This document shows, in pieces, positions 1-8,872 of a DNA stretch of 32,737 bases. Each line of letters begins with the position of its first letter. Positions within the stretch are counted from its first letter, which is position 1. The translations under genes were made by a program, and so were the position numbers. Source of the DNA: Arthrobacter sp. (GTDB taxonomy: Bacteria > Actinomycetota > Actinomycetes > Actinomycetales > Micrococcaceae); NCBI RefSeq assembly GCF_031179385.1, contig NZ_JAPSHV010000020.1:1-32737 (forward strand). The letters are read 5' to 3'. Under the pieces are notes generated by a model. It saw only the letters and a list, made by a program, of their open reading frames with translations. It did no database searches and had not been told where the DNA came from.

Positions 1-74
1 AGTAGTCAAGCTCGTCCGCCGGATGACTACGGATCGAAGCCTCAGCGAATACTGGTCGTTGGAGCGTCGTACAT

Positions 75-1400
75 CTACCCCTTCGTGGTCGCGCTTCCGT
101 AGTCCCGGATGAAAGCATTGGTTCGCCGGATCCAGTCCTTGTTGGACCACATCGGGTGATGCGGCGCCGCGTTGGATCCCAGCACCATCCCCCAGACGCC
201 CTGCTCCAGCGCTACCCGGATACCGTGTTCAGCGAGTTCCCGCCCTATCGGACCCTCCTCAAAGTTCCCGTTCAGCGGCGTGTAACCGATCCAGCCCTCC
301 CCGATGAGTGCCGGAATCTGCTGCCACCGCGCCCACCCGGCAACCGCAGTCACCCGCGACTCGATCTCGCGGCGCATGACCTCCCGGTAGGTGCCGTACT
401 CGTTGTACAGCCAGGTGTCCCAGGCATCGGCATCCACCCAGTCGTACCCGTACACCATCTGGTCCGTTACAACCGTGGCCTGGTATTTCCACTCCGCCGG
501 TCGCCCATACTCGGCCGGTGTCGGCGCATCCGGGTTCAGCAGCGCCTGCAACTCAACATTCGGAAAACCGGCGCTCCTTTCGGACCTGATGTCTATCCGC
601 TTCTGCAACGCATCGAGCACGCCGTAGCTGTAGATGTGGAACTGGGCGGCACCGAGCCCATCCGGCAGCTGATGCATCGTGAGGTGTGGAGGCTTCCCGA
701 AGCTTGCGGTAATCAGCAGGTCCGGATGCTGTTCGCGGAGGCGAAGGACCGCCGCACTGCCGCCGTCGTGCAGTGCCGGCAGGATCGAGAAGTCCACTTC
801 GTTGTGCAATTCCACCAGTGCAATCTGCTCCCGGTAGCCTGCGTCCGTCACCGCGGTAATGAGCCGATGCCATGCCTCAGCCAAGACGGTGTATCGATCC
901 TGGATCGCCACCCGGTCGATAGCCCGAAACCACTCCTCCGACCGGGCGAACGCGGGGCTCTGCTGGAACTCCCAACTGGCCAGCAGGACGACGAGTCCGT
1001 GCCGAGCAGCCGAGTCGAATAACTCCTGGAAACGGTCATGCAAGTTGATGGTGTAACCGCCCGGCGTGTCATACCAGCGGGTACGCTCCCCATAGAACCC
1101 TCCGCCCGGCGCAGCGCCGAGACCCTCGATCTCCAGCGACCGCGCCATCTGATCCAGGCCAAGCTCCCCAAAGAGCAGCAGCGGTGCCGCACAAATGCGG
1201 ATGGCGTTATAGCCAAGCGCCGCGGTCTCAGCACACGCTGCGTCGAGATCCGCGTATGGTCCGCCCGGTTCCGCTCGCGTGTACCAGGAGAAGTCCCACA
1301 GACAGATCGTCAGCCGGTCCGGAAGGTGCCCGGGAATGGGTCCGGTCAGCGTGGAGTCAGTGGAGTCGATCGTCCCTGACCCCAGATACCGCTCGTTCAT
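75..1400 (-). CDS. Cellulase-like glycoside hydrolase (clan GH-A fold)
   Basis: Probable cytoplasmic glycosidase of 441 residues with no signal peptide. The protein reads as a TIM-barrel hydrolase of the cellulase-like family: an early strand TICLWDFSW (31-39), an Asn-Glu pair in LVELHNEVDFS (N200, E201) where clan GH-A enzymes carry the acid/base, and IGEGW (E368) near the C-terminus where the nucleophile is expected. The start ATG overlaps the TGA of the upstream DUF5107 gene by four bases (ATGA), so the two are translationally coupled and probably act on the same glycan. No carbohydrate-binding module or secretion signal is visible, which fits a role on imported oligosaccharides. The family assignment and catalytic residues are inferred from motif positions; the substrate is unknown. 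No gene is supportable in bases 1-74. Confidence 0.72.
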   Translation of the reverse strand: MNERYLGSGTIDSTDSTLTGPIPGHLPDRLTICLWDFSWYTRAEPGGPYADLDAACAETAALGYNAIRICAAPLLLFGELGLDQMARSLEIEGLGAAPGGGFYGERTRWYDTPGGYTINLHDRFQELFDSAARHGLVVLLASWEFQQSPAFARSEEWFRAIDRVAIQDRYTVLAEAWHRLITAVTDAGYREQIALVELHNEVDFSILPALHDGGSAAVLRLREQHPDLLITASFGKPPHLTMHQLPDGLGAAQFHIYSYGVLDALQKRIDIRSERSAGFPNVELQALLNPDAPTPAEYGRPAEWKYQATVVTDQMVYGYDWVDADAWDTWLYNEYGTYREVMRREIESRVTAVAGWARWQQIPALIGEGWIGYTPLNGNFEEGPIGRELAEHGIRVALEQGVWGMVLGSNAAPHHPMWSNKDWIRRTNAFIRDYGSATTKG

Positions 1401-4400
1401 CGTGTGATGCCTTCCCTTATGCGTAGGTTTCGTCCCTGCTCGCCGAGCGCCCTCAGCCTGCCAGCCAGCAAGTCCTGTTCTGCCTCCGGCTTCCGTGCGA
1501 AGAGCAGCAGCTCGGGCAGCGACGTGGCGAAGTAGTCCACGTGCGGGCCCACGGCTTCCAGTTCAGCGGCCCGCGCCTCAAGCGCAGCCCACACGTCCGA
1601 TGCTCCCTCCGCATCGCCCAGGCGGGCGTGCGCGACACCCCGCCAGTAGTCCTGCTCATCGATCGCGCGCCCGACGGCGAACGCACGGTTCCGCGCGCAT
1701 GCTCGTATCAGTGCCTCCCGGGCCCTCTCGTTGTCCCCCGTCGCTTCAAGCGCTTCACCAAGCAGCACGTATCGCTGAGCGAGGATGTCTGCTGGATGGC
1801 GCCCCTCGGAAAGGTTGAGCGGTGCCTCGATGCCTGCGGCTAGAAGCTCCACCGCTGCGGATGGATCGGTTGCGATCAGGGAGCGCGCAACGGCGAGGGA
1901 CGCGCGGTCGTAGGCGGCAAGCGCCTGCCCTTCTCCACCCTCGAAGGGCTGGAAAGTGCGCTCCTGCATGATCACCAGAGCCTCCTCCGAACGGCCCACG
2001 TCGACCAGCAAATTCACGTAGTGCAGGGTGAGATCATCACGGACGAGTACTCCCGGACAATACTGTTCGATTGCCGGCAAGCGCGCTGCACGCGGTTCGT
2101 CAGCGAGTTCGGCGAGCAGTGCCCGCTCGAAGACCAATCGAGGATCTCCCGGACGAAGGGTCAGAGCGTGGTCGAAGAAGCGCGCAGCGTCCGCCATCGA
2201 TCCGTTCCCGTTGACCTCTGCGATGGCAGCGTTTCTCCACGCCACGGCGTCGGTTGAACCCAGGCGCCGCGCCTGCCCAAGTGAACGGCCGGCCTCGTCG
2301 ATGCGTCCGGCGTCGATGAGCCAGGCGCCCAGGAGGGCATGCGCCACCGGGTCTTCCGGTTGTGCAGTGACGGCTGCCGTCAGCGCATCGTATTCGTCGA
2401 GGCCTGATGGGAAGGCAAAGGTGGTGTCCGACGCGCGGGCCTCCGCCCTCTCGTCCGATGCCTTGCCGCTTTCTCCAACGGCATCAAACCACAGTGCCCG
2501 GAGATAGTGCCGCAGGGGCTCCTGATTACCGAAGGTGCTCAGCGTCGATGTCAGCGGTTGGGCGGTGAGGGCAAAAGCTGTGTCACGATCACCGAGGCGC
2601 CACAGTTCGCATGCCACGGTGAGGACCGTTCGCGGGTCGAGCGGCGTCAGGCCATGGGCCAGTGCCTGCGACACAGGGTCCAGCGGGTCGTCAGCAAGGC
2701 ATCGTTCCAGGAGCTCCGCCGCTTCGGTGTCCCTGCCGATCTGACGCAACGCAAGGATCATTAGGTGCCGCGGGCCAGGGCTCAGCAGGTCGTGAGCTTC
2801 GGCGATACGGGCGGATTCAAGGGCTTCCAAGGACTTTCCGGCCCGGAGTGCGATGCGCGATGCGCCCAGTCGTGCCGAATGCACCCAGGCCTTATCCCAG
2901 GCGGCCTTGCCGAACAAGACGCCCGCATCATCTAGCTGCCCCGCCCGCTCGGCCAAAAGCCCAAGCCGGTAGTGCGCCTCGCCCGTTGGCGGATTGAGGT
3001 TCCGACGGGTCAGCCTCGCAAGGGCCCGCTCATAGAGCTCGCGGGCCTCCCCGTACTGACCACGGCGGTGGTGCCAGTCACCCAGGGCAAGGCAGGCGCG
3101 GTGATCGTGTGGATCGCGGTCGAGAATTTCCTGGAAGTACGGGGCAGGGGATCGGGTGGGATGCCGGTATTGCTGCAGGTGCGTGCCCGTGATGTAGAGC
3201 TCGTCGCTTGAGGACACATCCGCCGGCAACGGCGGCTCGGTAGCAACCCACGGTTCGGGGGTATCGGTGGATGCGGCGGAAACCGTCCACCTGATCAGTT
3301 CGCCGCCGTCGTGGAAAACCTGCAGCGTGAGCCCGGGGCCGCCGTCGTCGTCGAGCATGACAGTGGAGGTGAAGGGGGCGCCGGGCGCCAGGGTAGCGCG
3401 CGTCTCCCACAGCACTCGCCCGTCCCGCTGCAGGACAATCCGCGCGTCGTCGAGAGTCCTCGCGCTGGAAACGCCAACCGTCACCTCCGGAGAGCCGGCC
3501 CGGGCCTGCAGCGAGACGGCAAGGTTGCGGGTGGCTTGGTGCGCTGGGCCGATGGCGTGGATGGGATACCAGAACTGGCTGAAGGTGCGCGTCTCGCCCG
3601 GGGCGAGGTAGCTGAAGTCCGGCTGATTGTCAGTGAAGACGCCGGCCATGAGCTCAACATACGGACCGTCGGTGTCTGTCAGGAGCCTGTCCCAGGCCTG
3701 ACCGACGGCACCGGTGCCCCAGGTCCACTGCTTCTTTCCCGGGGCGATCGAGCGGTCAGCCCAGTGGATGAAGCCTGCTTGCGCGCGGTGGTCATACCCG
3801 CCGAAGAAATCGTCCTGGGTGTCGGTGATCATGTACGAGGTGGGGACGGGAATGTTGCCGTAGAAGTCGATGCGGTCAGCGTCCGGGTTGGTGTCGCTCA
3901 CCAGGGCCGGGTAGTCGACGCCGTAGTACGGCCTGTCTGCACGGGGAAAGGCGGTGATGGCCCGGCGTGCGTGATCTGCAACGTAGTTGACGTCCGTCGG
4001 GAAAAAGGACTGGTATTCCTCGTGGACCCGTGCTGCAACGTTCGCCCACCACAGGAACGTCTGCGGCATGTCGGTACGGTTGTAGAGCCGAACTGCCACC
4101 TCGATCACGGAGCTGTCTGGGCGGATCCGTATTCCGTGGCTTCCCCTCATGCGCTGCAGTGGGTCTAGATCGCTTTGCCACACGGTCACGGTTCCGTCAT
4201 CAGAACGCTCGACGGCGGTCTCCACCGGCAGATAGGTACCCGGACGGTGGTGCTGCGGCCAGTTGAACTCCACTCCGCCTGAGATCCAGGGACCGGCCAG
4301 CCCCACCAGGGCAGGTTTGATGACGTTGTTGCGATAGAAGAAGTCGTAGTCGTTGGTCTTGTCATAACCGATGTGGATGCGTCCGCCGAGCTCAGGCAGG

Positions 4401-4690
4401 ATCATCAGCCGGATCCACTTGTTCTCAAGATGGATGGCCTGCCATAACCGCGGCTTCTTTGTGGTGGAGATCCGGTCGGTAAACGGGATGGGGTAAACGC
4501 GGCCGCTCGAGCCCTGATACACCCGGCGGTCCAGGAACAGCGGATACTCGTCCGGTGCCTCGGGCTCGTAGGTGTCAATGGAAACAGCTTCGCTCCAGCA
4601 GGCCACACCGCCGTCGTCAAGCAATGCCCGCTGATCGGCAGGGGCTGGAGGAAGGGTAATCGAGCTCTTGGCGTCATTGGCTAGGGTCAC
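1397..4690 (-). CDS. DUF5107 domain protein with C-terminal TPR repeats
   Basis: Large cytoplasmic protein of 1097 residues. The N-terminal third (about 45-390) matches the DUF5107 pattern, a galactose-mutarotase-like beta-sandwich: LPELGGRIH (98-106), and GVEFNWPQHHRP (139-150) with paired histidines. Residues from about 500 to the end are helical TPR-like repeats rich in ALGDWHHRRGQYGEARELYERAL-type units (ellipsis of similar repeats follows). The start is GTG at 4690; no good Shine-Dalgarno lies upstream, and a possible -10 (TAGAGT) sits so close that a leaderless transcript is plausible. It is followed, with a 4-base overlap, by the cellulase-like gene and faces the AraC regulator. Family members commonly occur beside glycoside hydrolases, so a carbohydrate-active or glycan-binding role is likely, but the reaction is not something I can assign. 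Confidence 0.75.
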   Translation of the reverse strand: MTLANDAKSSITLPPAPADQRALLDDGGVACWSEAVSIDTYEPEAPDEYPLFLDRRVYQGSSGRVYPIPFTDRISTTKKPRLWQAIHLENKWIRLMILPELGGRIHIGYDKTNDYDFFYRNNVIKPALVGLAGPWISGGVEFNWPQHHRPGTYLPVETAVERSDDGTVTVWQSDLDPLQRMRGSHGIRIRPDSSVIEVAVRLYNRTDMPQTFLWWANVAARVHEEYQSFFPTDVNYVADHARRAITAFPRADRPYYGVDYPALVSDTNPDADRIDFYGNIPVPTSYMITDTQDDFFGGYDHRAQAGFIHWADRSIAPGKKQWTWGTGAVGQAWDRLLTDTDGPYVELMAGVFTDNQPDFSYLAPGETRTFSQFWYPIHAIGPAHQATRNLAVSLQARAGSPEVTVGVSSARTLDDARIVLQRDGRVLWETRATLAPGAPFTSTVMLDDDGGPGLTLQVFHDGGELIRWTVSAASTDTPEPWVATEPPLPADVSSSDELYITGTHLQQYRHPTRSPAPYFQEILDRDPHDHRACLALGDWHHRRGQYGEARELYERALARLTRRNLNPPTGEAHYRLGLLAERAGQLDDAGVLFGKAAWDKAWVHSARLGASRIALRAGKSLEALESARIAEAHDLLSPGPRHLMILALRQIGRDTEAAELLERCLADDPLDPVSQALAHGLTPLDPRTVLTVACELWRLGDRDTAFALTAQPLTSTLSTFGNQEPLRHYLRALWFDAVGESGKASDERAEARASDTTFAFPSGLDEYDALTAAVTAQPEDPVAHALLGAWLIDAGRIDEAGRSLGQARRLGSTDAVAWRNAAIAEVNGNGSMADAARFFDHALTLRPGDPRLVFERALLAELADEPRAARLPAIEQYCPGVLVRDDLTLHYVNLLVDVGRSEEALVIMQERTFQPFEGGEGQALAAYDRASLAVARSLIATDPSAAVELLAAGIEAPLNLSEGRHPADILAQRYVLLGEALEATGDNERAREALIRACARNRAFAVGRAIDEQDYWRGVAHARLGDAEGASDVWAALEARAAELEAVGPHVDYFATSLPELLLFARKPEAEQDLLAGRLRALGEQGRNLRIREGITR

Positions 4691-4697
4691 ACAAGCA

Positions 4698-4737
4698 ACT
4701 CTAGGAATTCAGTTGATGGTTCACCATGGCACATAAT
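4698..4737. promoter_or_regulatory. Divergent promoter region with small inverted repeat
   Basis: Only 52 bases separate the DUF5107 start from the AraC-family start. The interval contains the inverted repeat ATGGT-TC-ACCAT (4716-4727). A -10-like CATAAT lies at 4732-4737 for the plus strand. For the minus strand a TGGTGA / TAGAGT pair (4726-4721 and 4703-4698, 17-base spacing) can be read. The repeat overlaps the putative minus-strand -35, a plausible place for the AraC-family protein to bind. All of this is pattern reading only. Confidence 0.3.
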
Positions 4738-4742
4738 GAGGC

Positions 4743-5645
4743 ATGCATGGACGATCCGATTCCGAAGAGCCCATGGTCGAGCGGGCAACCGGCTTTGATC
4801 ATCAGCGTCTGGTGGTGGTGCCCCGGCCCCTGATTCGGGATGCGCTCAGCCGCCCGGTTACCCGGCGGATGGTCGTCACCGATGCCGGCTTCTTTCCCCG
4901 TGCTGAAAGCCATGGACGGCGGCGCCCGTCAGGAGCGCCCGAGACAATCGTCATGCTCTGTGTTGCCGGTAGTGGCTGGGTTGAGGTCGGTGGCGTCCGG
5001 AGTCAGGTTGAGAAAGGGACGGCAGTAGTCCTCCCCGGAAACACGGGGACACCGCACGCGTATGGAGCATTGGCTCAGAATCCCTGGACCATTTGGTGGT
5101 GCCATGTGAGGGGAACAGATGTGCCCGAAATCATTGGGGAAGCCGGCATCAGCGAGGAGCGGCCCCTTATTGGGCTCGTCGCCGTCGACCGGCTTACCGC
5201 GATACTCGACGAGATTGTCACCGATCTCGAGCGGGATCAGTCGCCCGCCCGCCTCATCGCAACATCCGGATTGGCCTGGCGCCTGTTGACCCTGCTGGCC
5301 GTCGACCGCCGATCCCCGGAGCGCGGCGCACCGCTCGAACAGGCGATGCGGTTCCTGGAAGAGCGTATCGACGGAAGCATTCGTGTTCCTGACCTTGCAG
5401 CCCTGGTCGGGGTGTCGTCGTCACAACTGAGCAAGCTTTTCCGGGAAGCGACAGGCGGAGGGGTGCTGGCACACCACCTTGCCCTCAAGATGGCGCGCGC
5501 AAGGCTGCTGCTGGACACCACCGTCCTGTCGGTCGCGCAGGTGGGACGCGCGATCGGCATGGACGATCAGTTCTACTTCTCCCGGCAGTTCCGGCGCGTG
5601 CACGGGCTGAGCCCCACCGCCTATCGGGCCGAGCGCAAAGGCTGA
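4743..5645 (+). CDS. AraC-family transcriptional regulator
   Basis: One-component sugar-type regulator, up to 300 residues. The N-terminal half is a cupin-like sensing domain (segments such as GTAVVLPGNTGTPHAYGA near residues 92-109). The C-terminal about 95 residues form the double helix-turn-helix, with VPDLAALVGVSSSQLSKLF for the first and the signature FYFSRQFRRVHGLSPTAYR in the second. The ATG at 4743 would lie about where the CATAAT-driven transcript begins; a second in-frame ATG at 4773 preceded by GAAGAG is an equally good start and loses ten non-conserved residues. It is divergent from the DUF5107 gene and convergent with the ABC operon, so it most likely activates one or both in response to the imported sugar. 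No terminator is evident in 5646-5694. Confidence 0.85.
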   Translation: MHGRSDSEEPMVERATGFDHQRLVVVPRPLIRDALSRPVTRRMVVTDAGFFPRAESHGRRRPSGAPETIVMLCVAGSGWVEVGGVRSQVEKGTAVVLPGNTGTPHAYGALAQNPWTIWWCHVRGTDVPEIIGEAGISEERPLIGLVAVDRLTAILDEIVTDLERDQSPARLIATSGLAWRLLTLLAVDRRSPERGAPLEQAMRFLEERIDGSIRVPDLAALVGVSSSQLSKLFREATGGGVLAHHLALKMARARLLLDTTVLSVAQVGRAIGMDDQFYFSRQFRRVHGLSPTAYRAERKG

Positions 5646-5694
5646 CACTGACGACGTCGTACTCCATATGAGCCTTCGACGCGGGCGGGGCGAC

Positions 5695-6561
5695 CTATCC
5701 CTTGCTTGCCCCAGCCGTAAGATCAGCTCTCCAAAAGCGTTGAAGTCCGATCATGAGCGCCACGAGGAGGACCACCGACAGCGCCGAACCGGTGACAACG
5801 AGCTGGTAGAACATCGGGTCCCGCTGAGTCTGGGAGTTCCACAGGGTCAGTCCGAGTGTCAGAGGGAAGGTTTTCGTCTCATTGAGCATGACCAAGGGGA
5901 GCAGGTAGTTGTTCCAGATGGTGACGAACTGGAACAGGAAGATCGTCACGAGTGCCGGCGACATCATGCGGGTCGCTATCGCCGCAAAGATTCTCAGGTC
6001 TCCCGCCCCATCGATGCGTGCGGCTTCGATGATCTCATCCGGCACTGCGGCGTTTGCATGGATTCGTGCAAGGTACACGCCGAAGGGACTCACCATGCTG
6101 GGTAGCAGGACTGACCAGTAGGTGCCGGTGAGGTCCACTGCATTGAGGAGGAAGTACAGAGGGAGAGCGATGACTGTAGCAGGAACGAGCACTCCACCGA
6201 GAATGATCGAGAACAACAGCTCCCGCCCGGCGAAGGCATACTTGGCGATCGCATAGCCGCAGGCGGCCGATAACGCCGTTGCGACCAGCGCACCGACCGC
6301 TGAGTAGAGGACGCTATTCAGCACCCAGGCGGTGAAGATGCCGCCGTCCTGGGTGAAGACGTTCCGGAGATTTTCCCAAGCCTGCGGTGAGTTCGTGAAC
6401 CACAGCCCGAAACTGCTGAAGAGCTCCCCCGGGCTCTTGGTCGCTGCAACAAGGACCCAGAGGATCGGCAGCAGGAAGTACAAGGCGGCGATCACGAGCA
6501 CGCTGTTGACTGCGATCGAGCTCGTCAGGGGCGGACGGATGCGTTGATTCTGGCTTACCAC
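5695..6561 (-). CDS. Carbohydrate ABC transporter permease (MalG type)
   Basis: Inner-membrane subunit of a CUT1-type sugar importer, 288 residues with six hydrophobic segments. The EAA loop that docks the ATPase is visible (EAARIDGAGDLRIF) about 100 residues before the C-terminus. I start it at GTG 6561, which overlaps the end of the upstream permease by seven bases; the longer open frame to 6849 is an arginine-, proline- and histidine-rich shadow of that permease. The chosen start gives the normal MalG length. It is the last gene of the three-gene importer operon, and no ATPase follows, so the importer presumably uses a shared MsiK-type ATPase encoded elsewhere (known for actinobacterial CUT1 systems; inferred here). 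Confidence 0.88.
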   Translation of the reverse strand: MVSQNQRIRPPLTSSIAVNSVLVIAALYFLLPILWVLVAATKSPGELFSSFGLWFTNSPQAWENLRNVFTQDGGIFTAWVLNSVLYSAVGALVATALSAACGYAIAKYAFAGRELLFSIILGGVLVPATVIALPLYFLLNAVDLTGTYWSVLLPSMVSPFGVYLARIHANAAVPDEIIEAARIDGAGDLRIFAAIATRMMSPALVTIFLFQFVTIWNNYLLPLVMLNETKTFPLTLGLTLWNSQTQRDPMFYQLVVTGSALSVVLLVALMIGLQRFWRADLTAGASKG

Positions 6562-7535
6562 GCGCGGTTTCCTTTGCGGTTCACGAGCCGGAGGAATCCG
6601 AAGGAGAAGGCGAAGCCCAGCACGGCGACGATCACTGCCATAGCTGCGGCAAGGTTCGGATTGCCCTGGGAGAAGGACTGGTTGTACGCGGCGAGGTTCG
6701 GCGTGTAGTCGGAGCTGATCGCTGTAGTCAGGGGACGCAGGACCAGGGGTTCGACGAAAAGCTGCAGGGTCCCGATGATGGTGAAAACGGTGACGAGGAT
6801 GACGGAGGGGCGCACGAGGGGCAGCTTGATCCGCCACGTGATGGCCCATTCCGAAGCCCCGTCAATCTTCGCTGCTTCGAACAATTCGGACGGGATCGCG
6901 TTCAGCGCCGCGATGAGGATGAACATGTTGTAACCGGCGAAACCCCACAACGCGATATTCGCGATGGCGAACAGAATGCTGTTCGTGTCCAATGGGTTCA
7001 CGCTGATGCCTGCGGCCGACAGGACCTGCAGGATCGGACTCGTTGCCGGGATATAGAGGAAGCCCCAGAGCAACGCGGCAATCACTCCAGGCACGCCGTA
7101 AGGAATGAAGAACACAACACGAAAAAGCCGGGGGAACCGTGCACTAGCCGAATCGATGAGCAGAGCGAGCCCGACGGCTGTCACCACCATGAGCGGCACC
7201 TCGATGGCGGCGAATGCGAGCAGCCGTCCGAGGCTCGCGACGAATGAGGGATTGCTCAGCGCCGCCGCGTAGTTGTCGAGGAAAACAAAAACCTTCTCAG
7301 GAGCCCCGAATCCAAGTCCTGATGCCTTCGTAGAAAACAGGCTGTCGCCGATCGCATAGACGATGGGAGCGATGAAGAACGCAGCAAACATGGCAGCGAA
7401 GGGCGTTACCAAAACCACCAAAGCCAGGTTGGGATGCCGCCTAGCCTTACCTCGAGGTGTGGTTACTTCGTGATTTCGAGATGTTGGGGCAGCGGCGGGG
7501 CGAGTAACTCGCCCCGCCGTTCGGGTCTGGCTCAA
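6555..7535 (-). CDS. Carbohydrate ABC transporter permease (MalF type), TTG start
   Basis: Inner-membrane subunit of the same importer, about 326 residues with six membrane spans and an EAA loop (EAAKIDGASEWAITW). No ATG or GTG lies in frame near the first membrane segment. The best start is TTG at 7535, whose bases overlap the TGA of the binding-protein gene (TTGA), with AAGGGA eleven bases upstream. The product begins LSQTRTAGRVTRP (initiator Met) and has a 40-residue cytoplasmic tail before the first span. A strong GC palindrome lies inside these first codons. Overlaps upstream and downstream show a tightly coupled operon. Confidence in the function is high, in the exact start moderate. 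Confidence 0.85.
   Translation of the reverse strand: MSQTRTAGRVTRPAAAPTSRNHEVTTPRGKARRHPNLALVVLVTPFAAMFAAFFIAPIVYAIGDSLFSTKASGLGFGAPEKVFVFLDNYAAALSNPSFVASLGRLLAFAAIEVPLMVVTAVGLALLIDSASARFPRLFRVVFFIPYGVPGVIAALLWGFLYIPATSPILQVLSAAGISVNPLDTNSILFAIANIALWGFAGYNMFILIAALNAIPSELFEAAKIDGASEWAITWRIKLPLVRPSVILVTVFTIIGTLQLFVEPLVLRPLTTAISSDYTPNLAAYNQSFSQGNPNLAAAMAVIVAVLGFAFSFGFLRLVNRKGNRAW
7493..7519 (-). promoter_or_regulatory. GC-rich hairpin at binding-protein/permease junction
   Basis: A 27-base palindrome with 13-base arms (CGGCGGGGCGAGT and ACTCGCCCCGCCG) around one central base; in RNA a stem of 11-12 pairs with a 3-5 base loop could form. It starts 12 bases beyond the stop codon of the binding-protein gene and lies within the first codons of the MalF-type permease if that gene starts at TTG 7535. 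No U tract follows. Such hairpins behind malE-type genes are known to stabilise the upstream message or reduce downstream expression; that role is inferred. Confidence 0.6.
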
Positions 7536-8863
7536 TTGACCGAAATTCCCTTGTCCTTGAGCGCACTGCTCATTTCGTCCTGGGTTTTGTCGTAGGCGTC
7601 TGTCAGCGGGGTTCCACTCTCGACCGCACTCTTCACGTTGTCGCTGAGGGATGCAAAGAGTGTCGAGGACAGAGGAGGCCACTTCCAGGAGTTGTCGACA
7701 TTCTTGTCGGACTCCGCAAACACATCCCAGATGTCTTGTCCCCCGTAGAAGGCAAAGACTTCAGGATCATCCTGGAGGGAAGCGATAGACGCCGTGTCGG
7801 CAATAGCCGGCCAGCCTGCCCCGACGCTCGTCAGGATGCTGACGCTTTCGGGATCTGAGTTGAGCCAGGCAGCGAATTCAGCGGCCTCCTTCGGATTATC
7901 CGACCCCTTGAGCACAGCGCTCGCGGAACCACCAGCCCACGTTGCGGAGACATTCTCCCCGGCCTTCCACTGAGGCACCGCGCCCACAGCCCACTGCCCG
8001 GCGGTGTCGGGAGCAGTACCGCGGAGGATAGCGTCAGCCCAGGATCCGGAGATCCAGGTGACGACGTTGCCGCTCTGGATGTCTGCATTCCATTCGCTCG
8101 AGAAGTCCGCTTCGATCTTGACGAGATCCTCGTCAATCATCTTCTGCCAGAACTCTGCGACCTTGAGAGTTTCGTCATCGTTGATGGTGACCGTCCACGC
8201 ATCGTTCTCTGGCGTGAACCAGTTTCCGCCGCCTTGCTGGGACAGACCAATCAGCCAAGGAGCCTGGTTGAAGGCGAACGCGGTGATGTAACGGTCAGGG
8301 TCCGAAGCCCGAATCTTCTTCGCGGCTTCGTAGTACTCGTCCCAGGTCGTTGGGTACTCAATGCCCAAGGAATCAAAGATGTCTTTGCGGTAGAACTGAC
8401 CGAGGGGTCCGCTGGCTTGCGGAACAGCATAAACGCTGTCATTGAAGACGCCGGTCTGCCACTGCCAGGGAACGAACTTCTCCTCCTGGTCTCCGACATA
8501 CTCAGTGATGTCTTCAAGTGCATCATTGACCAGGAAGTCCGGGATGGCGTCGTACCCAAGCTGAACGACGTCGGCGGGGTTACCGGCCTGAACCGCCGAA
8601 AGCATCTTCGCGTACCCGCCGTCGGGACCCGCCGTGATGGTTTCCAGCGTAACGTTCACCTCGTCCTGAGAATCGTTATAGGCGTCCACAGCCTGATCGA
8701 TGTTCGGCACCCAGGACTGGAAGGTGATATCCACGGGGCCTTCCTGAGCAGCAGGAGCGCTTTCACCTCCAGGGCTACTGCAGGCTGCGAGGCCGCCGGC
8801 TAAAACGATGATTACCGATGCGGCCAGCGCCGACCGTCGGCCCGAGGAATGGTTGCCGAACAT
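7532..8863 (-). CDS. Sugar-binding lipoprotein of ABC importer
   Basis: Extracytoplasmic solute-binding protein of the MalE (family 1) type, 443 residues. A lipoprotein signal is clear: basic RR at 9-10, hydrophobic core, lipobox LAAC with Cys28. The mature part has the usual two-lobed pattern, with aromatic-rich stretches (QAPWLIGLSQQGGGNWF, TWISGSWADAIL) typical of oligosaccharide binders. The ATG at 8863 is preceded by AAAGGAG at a spacing of 5; the seven-residue longer frame lacks such a site. It is the first gene of the importer operon, with a good promoter upstream and a hairpin just downstream. Proximity to the cellulase-like and DUF5107 genes suggests an oligosaccharide ligand, not identifiable from sequence. 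Confidence 0.9.
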   Translation of the reverse strand: MFGNHSSGRRSALAASVIIVLAGGLAACSSPGGESAPAAQEGPVDITFQSWVPNIDQAVDAYNDSQDEVNVTLETITAGPDGGYAKMLSAVQAGNPADVVQLGYDAIPDFLVNDALEDITEYVGDQEEKFVPWQWQTGVFNDSVYAVPQASGPLGQFYRKDIFDSLGIEYPTTWDEYYEAAKKIRASDPDRYITAFAFNQAPWLIGLSQQGGGNWFTPENDAWTVTINDDETLKVAEFWQKMIDEDLVKIEADFSSEWNADIQSGNVVTWISGSWADAILRGTAPDTAGQWAVGAVPQWKAGENVSATWAGGSASAVLKGSDNPKEAAEFAAWLNSDPESVSILTSVGAGWPAIADTASIASLQDDPEVFAFYGGQDIWDVFAESDKNVDNSWKWPPLSSTLFASLSDNVKSAVESGTPLTDAYDKTQDEMSSALKDKGISVN

Positions 8864-8872
8864 ACATGCTCC

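Noticed and set aside
156-1022. Long plus-strand open frame opposite the cellulase-like gene
   Set aside because: Arginine- and proline-rich composition without family motifs; a GC-bias shadow of the minus-strand gene.
3311-4168. Plus-strand open frame within the DUF5107 gene
   Set aside because: Lies entirely opposite conserved DUF5107 sequence and has no ribosome site.
5651-5660. Palindrome near the AraC stop (ACGACGTCGT) as terminator
   Set aside because: No loop, no U tract and too short.
6562-6849. N-terminal extension of the MalG-type permease
   Set aside because: Shadow of the upstream permease in another frame; a GTG at 6561 gives the family length.
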